DNA of 17,216 nucleotides. Origin: DATFWK01 sp035259345 (GTDB lineage Bacteria > Actinomycetota > Thermoleophilia > Miltoncostaeales > Miltoncostaeaceae). This document shows positions 14,118 through 17,216 of this stretch, one piece after another. Position numbers and translations under genes: made by a program. Where the stretch lies: NCBI GenBank assembly GCA_035259345.1, contig DATFWK010000137.1:1-17216 (forward strand), given 5' to 3'. Each line of letters opens with the position of its first letter. Position 1 is the stretch's first letter. The notes under the pieces were generated by a model, which was given only the letters and a program-made list of their open reading frames with translations, made no database searches and was not told where the DNA came from.

Positions 14118-14134
14118 GGGCGCCCGCGGCGCCC
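14118..14134. repeat. Tight hairpin upstream of the small ORF
   Basis: GGGCGCC, loop CGC, GGCGCCC: a 7-bp stem about 23 bases before the small-ORF start, just upstream of its ribosome site. Confidence 0.4.
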
Positions 14135-14160
14135 TCGGTCAGAGGACGAAGCGGGCGAGA

Positions 14161-14179
14161 GCCGGGGGACATCCCCGGC
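14161..14179. terminator. Hairpin just after tRNA-Gly
   Basis: GCCGGGG, loop GACAT, CCCCGGC: a 7-bp stem four bases beyond the encoded CCA of tRNA-Gly on the minus strand. It may be a processing stem or a partial terminator closing the first block of ten tRNAs. Confidence 0.5.
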
Positions 14180-14183
14180 CCAG

Positions 14184-14258
14184 TGGAGCGGACGACCCGG
14201 ATCGAACGGGCCTCCCCAGGGTGGCGCCCCGGTGCTCTTCCAGATGAGCTACGTCCGC
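14184..14258 (-). tRNA. tRNA-Gly (anticodon GCC), CCA encoded, C33
   Basis: Acceptor GCGGACG/CGTCCGC, D-stem GCTC/GAGC, anticodon stem CCGGG/CCTGG, T-stem GCCCG/CGGGT. The T73 discriminator and GCGG start match bacterial tRNA-Gly. It is the only array member with an encoded CCA. The anticodon loop is GCGCCAC: position 33 is C instead of the nearly universal U, and position 32 is G. Confidence 0.82.
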
Positions 14259-14261
14259 GAT

Positions 14262-14333
14262 CGCGCCCGGCCGGAGTCGAACCGGCGGCCCCGCCGTCGC
14301 ACGGCAGCGCCCGCTCCGAATGAGCACGGACGT
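14262..14333 (-). tRNA. tRNA-Arg (anticodon GCG), irregular D-arm
   Basis: T-stem GCCGG/CCGGC, anticodon stem CTGCC/GGCGG with loop GTGCGAC (U33 present), acceptor ACGTCCG/CGGGCGC with an A1-C72 mismatch, discriminator G. The D-arm does not fold normally (GCTC with GAGC leaves a 5-base loop and extra bases). GCG for Arg is rare in bacteria. It may be degenerate or need repair or editing. Three bases separate it from tRNA-Gly. Confidence 0.6.
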
Positions 14334-14340
14334 GGAAAGG

Positions 14341-14413
14341 AGCCTCCGGCAGGAGTCGAACCCGCACCTCGGCCGTACAAAGGGCGCGTGCTTGCCGTTG
14401 ACACCACGGAGGC
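14341..14413 (-). tRNA. tRNA-Thr (anticodon TGT)
   Basis: Acceptor GCCTCCG/CGGAGGC perfect, D-stem GTGT/GCAC, anticodon stem CGCCC/GGCCG with one C-C mismatch, loop TTTGTAC, T-stem GCGGG/CCTGC. Discriminator T, unusual for bacterial Thr. Followed by CCT. Confidence 0.78.
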
Positions 14414-14417
14414 GAAG

Positions 14418-14489
14418 TGGAGACGGTCGGGGTCGAACCGACACCTTCCTCGTTGCAAGCGGGGTGCTCTCCGGTTGAGCTACATCCCC
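14418..14489 (-). tRNA. tRNA-Ala (anticodon TGC)
   Basis: Acceptor GGGGATG/CGTCTCC contains a G3-T70 wobble, the tRNA-Ala identity pair. D-stem GCTC/GAGC, anticodon stem CCCCG/CGAGG (one C-A mismatch), loop CTTGCAA, T-stem GTCGG/CCGAC, A73. No CCA. Four bases from tRNA-Thr. Confidence 0.88.
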
Positions 14490-14503
14490 ACGGATGTGGA
14501 AGG

Positions 14504-14577
14504 GGTGGCCGGCCGGATTCGAACCGGCGCCGGCGGGGGTCACGGCCCCGGGTGCTCCCGTCTACACCACGGCCACC
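14504..14577 (-). tRNA. tRNA-His (anticodon GTG), G-1:C73 present, C33
   Basis: Acceptor GTGGCCG/CGGCCAC plus an extra 5' G at position -1 facing C73, the tRNA-His identity pair. D-stem GTGT/GCAC, anticodon stem CGGGG/CCCCG, loop CCGTGAC with C at 33 instead of U, T-stem GCCGG/CCGGC. Followed by CCT. Confidence 0.85.
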
Positions 14578-14583
14578 ATGAAA

Positions 14584-14657
14584 CGGGGACGACCGGACTC
14601 GAACCGGCGGCCTCTCGCCTGACAAGCGAGCGCTCTCCACAACTGAGCTACGCCCCC
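14584..14657 (-). tRNA. tRNA-Asp (anticodon GTC)
   Basis: Acceptor GGGGGCG/CGTCCCC, D-stem GCTC/GAGC, anticodon stem CTCGC/GCGAG perfect, loop TTGTCAG, T-stem GCCGG/CCGGT. The G73 discriminator matches Asp identity. CCA is not encoded (TTT follows). Confidence 0.9.
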
Positions 14658-14660
14658 AGA

Positions 14661-14733
14661 TAGCGCGGGTGGGACTCGAACCCACGGTCTCGAGCTGATC
14701 AGGCTCGCGAGGCAACCGCTCCTCCACCGCGCA
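14661..14733 (-). tRNA. tRNA-Ile (anticodon GAT), C37
   Basis: D-stem GAGG/CCTC, anticodon stem CGAGC/GCTCG perfect, T-stem GTGGG/CCCAC, A73. Pairs 2-7 of the acceptor are good, but position 1 is T facing T72. The loop is CTGATCA: base 37 is C where bacterial tRNA-Ile has A (site of the t6A modification). Confidence 0.82.
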
Positions 14734-14735
14734 GG

Positions 14736-14809
14736 TCTGGCCGGCAGGAGTCGAACCTGCGACCTCCGGCTCCCGAAGCCGGCGGGGTGACCGTCTCCCC
14801 TACAGCCAG
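14736..14809 (-). tRNA. tRNA-Pro (anticodon CGG)
   Basis: Acceptor CTGGCTG/CGGCCAG with the C1-G72 pair and A73 typical of bacterial tRNA-Pro; D-stem GGGG/CCCC; anticodon stem CCGGC/GCCGG with loop TTCGGGA (G37); T-stem GCAGG/CCTGC. Two bases from tRNA-Ile. Followed by CCT, whose T overlaps position 1 of tRNA-Ile. Confidence 0.9.
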
Positions 14810-14863
14810 ATGGACTCCGAGGGCAGGACTGGGGCCTGCCCATCCGCAAATGTCTTCGCCAGG
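14810..14863 (-). other. 54-base spacer with minihelix between tRNA-Ser and tRNA-Pro
   Basis: The minus strand reads GGGCAGG, loop CCCCAGT, CCTGCCC: a 7-bp stem with a 7-base loop, the geometry of an extended T-arm, and its inner part repeats the T-stem of tRNA-Pro (GCAGG/CCTGC). The canonical TTCGA loop is lost and there is no room for a full tRNA. It may be the remnant of a tRNA or a small structured RNA; the strand ends with TCCA just before tRNA-Pro. Confidence 0.4.
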
Positions 14864-14946
14864 CGGAAGGAGAGGGAGTCGAACCCCCAAGGCCAGAGGG
14901 CCCACCCGTTTTCGAGACGGGATACCGCGCCGGTGGCAGTCCTTCC
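14864..14946 (-). tRNA. tRNA-Ser (anticodon CGA)
   Basis: 83 nt with a long variable arm (GGGCC/GGCC), acceptor GGAAGGA/TCCTTCC perfect, anticodon stem CCCGT/ACGGG, loop CTCGAAA, T-loop TTCGACT, G73 as for Ser. Followed by CCT. Confidence 0.9.
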
Positions 14947-14960
14947 GTCATGTGATGCAG

Positions 14961-15031
14961 ATCCGGGACGAGGACTCGAACCTCGATCTCCACGTTCAGA
15001 GCGTGGCGTCCTGCCCTTCGACCACCCCGGA
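14961..15031 (-). tRNA. tRNA-Gln (anticodon CTG)
   Basis: Acceptor TCCGGGG/TCCCGGA with T1-A72, D-stem GTC/GAC, anticodon stem CCACG/CGTGG perfect, loop CTCTGAA, T-stem CGAGG/CCTCG. The discriminator is T rather than the usual G. First tRNA of the array, about 34 bases after the stop of the 257-residue protein gene. Confidence 0.86.
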
Positions 15032-15036
15032 GGGAA

Positions 15037-15062
15037 CGGGCGCCCGCCGTCCCGGGCGCCCG
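15037..15062. terminator. Very strong hairpin between the 257-aa gene and the first tRNA
   Basis: Two copies of the self-complementary CGGGCGCCCG (15037-15046 and 15053-15062) flank a six-base loop, giving a 10-bp perfect GC stem. It starts three bases after the gene's stop on the minus strand and ends five bases before tRNA-Gln. Lacking a T-tract, it may protect the mRNA end after tRNA processing. Confidence 0.6.
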
Positions 15063-15065
15063 CGG

Positions 15066-15839
15066 TCAGTCCAGGAACGCGACGTTCCGCATCGCTCGCG
15101 CCTGGTGCTCGGTGTTCATGAGCACGCGGTGCCAGCAGTGCAGGACGATCGTGTTGTGATCCGGGTGGCGGACGGAGCCCTTCGCCCAGACGTCCGGGTT
15201 TCGGACCATCTCGCGCCAGCCACGACCCCACCGCTTGCGCTCCGGGAGCCGCAGCCAATCGTCGACGGTGATGCCACCCGGGTTCGCGTCGTTCACGAAC
15301 ACCGTCTCGCCGCCGTGGCGGACGGCGAGCTCGAGGATGTGGTCCTTGCCGCGGCCCCTCGTGAGCGGCTCGTCCCTGAGGACGTCGCGCTCGTCCACGA
15401 CGAAGTCCCACTGCGCCAGGAAGAACCACTCCCCCTGTCGCACGTACGCCACGTTCCTACGCTGGAAGCGGTCCCTCGGGCGCATTCGCGCGACCGCGTC
15501 GCGGACCTCGTCCGGCTGCAGCGCGTCCTTCGCCGACGCCACGCCGGCGACGCCGCGCGCCGACTCCGGGATCGCCGCCACGAACCAGTGGCGCTCGTCG
15601 AAGCCGCACAGGAACCTGCTCTTCTCACCATTCTCGCGAACGAGGAGGAGCAGGCAGCGCTCGTCCGCGTCGGCCTCGACGACGTTCAGCGAGACCTTCC
15701 CGCGCGCCACCGCGAGCTCGAAGTACTCGCCACGGCGGTCCTGCCAGACGTTGATGAGCGTCCCGCTGCGCAACCCGCGCAGGACCTTCACCCGAGCCCC
15801 GATCTCGGCGAATCGGCACTCGAGAACCTCGGCTCTCAT
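15066..15839 (-). CDS. Uncharacterised 257-aa protein heading a tRNA array
   Basis: I cannot name the family with confidence. The protein is mixed alpha/beta, soluble, without signal peptide or membrane segment, and rich in Arg, Trp and His. An N-terminal part (1-100) holds GEYFELAV (37-44) and SRFLCGFDERHWFVAAIPE (74-92); a middle part has RRNVAYVRQGEWFFLAQWDF (127-146); the C-terminal part has RGRGKDHILELAV (165-177) and VRHPDHNTIVLHCWHRVLMN (223-242). These His/Asp/Lys-rich segments look conserved rather than random, suggesting an enzyme, but the reaction is unknown. AGGAG lies four bases before the ATG at 15839. It is followed by a hairpin and the tRNA array on the same strand, so it is probably cotranscribed; a role in tRNA maintenance or repair is inference from position. 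Confidence 0.8.
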   Translation of the reverse strand: MRAEVLECRFAEIGARVKVLRGLRSGTLINVWQDRRGEYFELAVARGKVSLNVVEADADERCLLLLVRENGEKSRFLCGFDERHWFVAAIPESARGVAGVASAKDALQPDEVRDAVARMRPRDRFQRRNVAYVRQGEWFFLAQWDFVVDERDVLRDEPLTRGRGKDHILELAVRHGGETVFVNDANPGGITVDDWLRLPERKRWGRGWREMVRNPDVWAKGSVRHPDHNTIVLHCWHRVLMNTEHQARAMRNVAFLD

Positions 15840-16269
15840 GATGCTCCTCTCCGGAGTGCCGGTGATGACTGCGGAGGGGCCGCACCGGCAGAGCGCGCCG
15901 CTCCGTCCATCCCCCCGTGGGTGGGGATCGACGCAGGGGCACGCGCCTCATGCGCGCCGTCTCGTCCGCTGTCTCGCCGGCCTGAGGCCGATCGATGTTT
16001 TCCATGCCACTCGCCTACCCTTCGGCCCTGGATCGGCGCCGCCGGGGAAGCGATCCGCGGTGGTCGTCGTCCTACGTGGAGGAGCTTGGAGCCCGGGCCT
16101 CACGCCGCGTGAATGACAGGTAACAGCGAACGCTTGTTACCAAGCGTGGCATTCCTACGCACGGCTGAGGGCCTTTCTCTCTCAGGCGGGGCCTCGATGT
16201 GAAATCTGGCGTTGGACTGATGTGATCATCACCTCTGTTCTGACGTTTGGACGGGTTCGAAGAGGGCAC
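15840..16269. other. Upstream region of the tRNA-array unit; no supported gene
   Basis: A 430-base stretch with no convincing coding frame; a minus frame opening at 16005 mostly overlaps the 257-residue gene and has no ribosome site. It holds a CGGCCT-G-AGGCCG dyad (15978-15990), an ATCCCC/GGGGAT inverted repeat (15909-15928) and overlapping dyads at 16119-16147. The promoter of the tRNA-array unit should lie here, but no clear -35/-10 pair was found. The long leader suggests post-transcriptional control. Confidence 0.6.
16119..16147. promoter_or_regulatory. Overlapping alternative dyads, LexA-box-like
   Basis: GGTAACA (16119-16125) pairs with TGTTACC (16135-16141), while ACGCTTG (16130-16136) pairs with CAAGCGT (16141-16147); the two structures exclude each other. 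Within them, CGAAC-GCTT-GTTAC (16127-16140) differs by one base per outer half-site from the Gram-positive SOS box CGAAC-N4-GTTCG. It lies about 290 bases upstream of the array-leading gene. Confidence 0.4.
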
Positions 16270-16293
16270 AAAAAAGGCGACCCGTAGGTCGCC
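16270..16293 (-). terminator. Rho-independent terminator on the minus strand
   Basis: On the minus strand GGCGACC, loop TACG, GGTCGCC is followed directly by six T. This is the only textbook intrinsic terminator in the window. It ends transcription coming from the right, before the tRNA-array leader. Confidence 0.85.
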
Positions 16294-16657
16294 CTCGTCC
16301 GCATGGTATCCCGCTCAGGACCTAGCGGGGATGCCTCACGGGGAGGGCAGGGAAGATGGTCAGGGCACCCTCGCCGACGGTGTGCCGGCGGGGACGGAGA
16401 AACGCAACGAACGTCGCGCGTGCGGTGGAGCTTGGGCTGTCGAGTGTCATGTAAATGATTCGTTCCTCGTAGGGGCGGGCAGTGTAGGGCGCCACGTCCC
16501 GGAATGCAAGGGCACGACGAACAAGAGCCCGCGCGCATGACGCTGATACGTGCCGGTGCCGCACGGCCGCCATCGCGGCGGCCGGTGAGTGCCATCCCGG
16601 TGTCCCGGGACGCCGGTCCCGTTCGTCTCCATGACGACACGACCTGAGGAGGCAACG
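16294..16657. other. Sparse intergenic region before the NmrA-like gene
   Basis: About 360 bases with no well supported gene apart from a weak small-ORF candidate (16322-16450, minus). It contains an 8-bp hairpin CGGCCGCC/GGCGGCCG (16564-16584) and a TCCCGG/CCGGGA hairpin (16595-16610), both in the leader of the NmrA-like gene. A long minus frame running through to 17065 is the antisense shadow of that gene. Confidence 0.5.
16322..16450 (-). CDS. Weak candidate small protein (42 aa) ahead of the terminator
   Basis: ATG at 16450 to TAG at 16322. The terminator hairpin begins about 28 bases after the stop, as expected for a short transcription unit. The product begins MTLDSPSSTARATFVAFLRP and has no recognised family. 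GAGGA is too far from the ATG to be a good ribosome site, and a longer GTG-started form is possible. The terminator could instead belong to an untranslated small RNA. Confidence 0.25.
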   Translation of the reverse strand: MTLDSPSSTARATFVAFLRPRRHTVGEGALTIFPALPVRHPR

Positions 16658-17216
16658 ATGAGTGCGACGAAGACCGCAGTGGCCGGCGCGACCGGCCGGG
16701 TGGGCCGTCACATCGTCGACGTGCTCCGCGAGCGGGGCCACGACGTGGTCCCCATCTCGCGCACGACCGGCGTGGACGTCGTCACCGCGGCGGGGCTTGC
16801 CGAGGCGCTCGACGGCGTGGACTTCATCGTCGACGCGGCGACGGGGCCCTCGCCCGACGAGGAGGAGGCGACGGCGTTCTTCAGCGCCTCGGCCCACAAC
16901 CTGCAGGAGCTCGGTCAGCGGGCGGGCGTCCGGCGGATCGTCGTCCTGTCGATCATCGGGACCGACCGCTTCACCGGGGGGTACGGAGCCGCGAAGCTCG
17001 CCCACGAGCAGGCCGCGGCGGCCGGCCCGATCCCCGCGACGATCCTGCGCGCGGCGCAGTTCCACGAGTTCGTCCCCGTGCTCGTCGAGTGGGGCCGCCA
17101 GGGTGACGTGAGCTACGTGCCCGACATGCGCACGCAGCTCGTCGCCGCCCGGTCCGTCGCCGAGGCTGCGGTCGACCTGCTCGACGAGGAGCCGTCGCGG
17201 GGGCCAGTCCCGGAGG
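16658..17216 (+). CDS. Partial NmrA-like NAD(P)-binding protein (atypical SDR)
   Basis: Reads from ATG at 16658 past the window edge: 186 residues with no stop. The N-terminus TAVAGATGRVGRHIVDVLRE contains the GxxGxxG dinucleotide-binding motif (residues 10-16); FIVDAATGPS and RRIVVLSIIGTDRF follow as the next Rossmann strands, and YGAAKLAHEQ carries the Tyr/Lys pair of extended SDRs. Such proteins act as NAD(P)H sensors or reductases. AGGAGG lies five bases upstream of the start. About 250-300 residues would be expected, so roughly a third is missing. Confidence 0.88.
   Translation, partial: MSATKTAVAGATGRVGRHIVDVLRERGHDVVPISRTTGVDVVTAAGLAEALDGVDFIVDAATGPSPDEEEATAFFSASAHNLQELGQRAGVRRIVVLSIIGTDRFTGGYGAAKLAHEQAAAAGPIPATILRAAQFHEFVPVLVEWGRQGDVSYVPDMRTQLVAARSVAEAAVDLLDEEPSRGPVPE

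Noticed and set aside
13807..14727. Long open frames on both strands across the tRNA array
   Set aside because: They lie entirely over folded tRNA genes; the Arg/Ser/Gly-rich translations and repeated 'GSTP'-type words come from conserved T-arm sequences read as codons.
13745..15031. CRISPR-like regularly spaced short repeats
   Set aside because: The roughly 75-base periodic GTTCGA-type repeats are tRNA T-loops; repeats and spacers do not have CRISPR uniformity.
15625..16005. Minus-strand frame starting at 16005, upstream of the 257-aa gene
   Set aside because: No ribosome site, more than half overlaps the well supported 257-residue gene, and the composition is that of an out-of-frame shadow.
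16246..16266. TTCGAA T-loop-like sequence suggesting another tRNA
   Set aside because: No flanking T-stem, anticodon arm or acceptor pairing on either strand.
16322..17065. 247-codon minus-strand frame
   Set aside because: Most of it is antisense to the NmrA-like gene, which has a clear ribosome site and Rossmann motifs; only the last 42 codons were kept as a weak candidate.

Overview
The window is very GC-rich, its coding strands use G/C-ending codons heavily, and -10 boxes of the form TAnnnT, some directly abutting start codons (leaderless style), recur. Together with the families present (lipoprotein with secreted repeats, DHFR-like, DUF899, VOC, AlkZ-like winged helix, QacA-type MFS), this suggests an actinomycete chromosome, possibly Thermoleophilia-like. 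The lineage is an inference; no ribosomal marker is present.

Layout. 1-2786: a partial TDT-type transporter and a TetR regulator (minus), divergent from a secreted lipoprotein-like protein, a small protein and an ECF-type sigma factor (plus). 2908-6683: a DHFR/RibD-like reductase (plus), then a minus-strand block of METTL7-like methyltransferase, tandem HD-GYP/LuxR regulator, cupin and a small DNA-binding protein. Two nearly identical 18-bp palindromes sit about 30 bp upstream of the -10 boxes of the methyltransferase and the cupin, suggesting one regulator (perhaps the HD-LuxR protein encoded between them) activates both. 6824-10963: a five-helix membrane protein, an NTF2/SnoaL-like protein, an AlkZ-like winged-helix protein, a VOC protein, a DUF899 thioredoxin-like protein and a DsbA-like protein. 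11006-13739: an ArsR/SRPBCC pair divergent from an MFS/VOC pair, with twin operators between them.

13745-15839 is the most unusual part: a minus-strand unit made of a 257-aa protein I cannot assign, followed by twelve tRNA genes (Gln, Ser, Pro, Ile, Asp, His, Ala, Thr, Arg, Gly, Leu, Arg) packed mostly 2-14 nt apart. The array is punctuated by perfect hairpins and interrupted by a 47-codon ORF with a good ribosome binding site. Several tRNAs keep synthetase identity elements (Ala G3:U70, His G-1:C73, Pro C1:G72, Ser/Asp G73) yet others carry non-standard features (C33 in Gly and His, C37 in Ile, mismatched first pairs, Arg anticodons GCG and TCG). It looks like a mobile or defence-related auxiliary tRNA array rather than the housekeeping set. 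No RtcB, integrase or nuclease gene is visible inside the window.

16270-17216: a strong minus-strand terminator, a long sparse intergenic region, and the start of an NmrA-like NAD(P)-binding protein that runs off the window.
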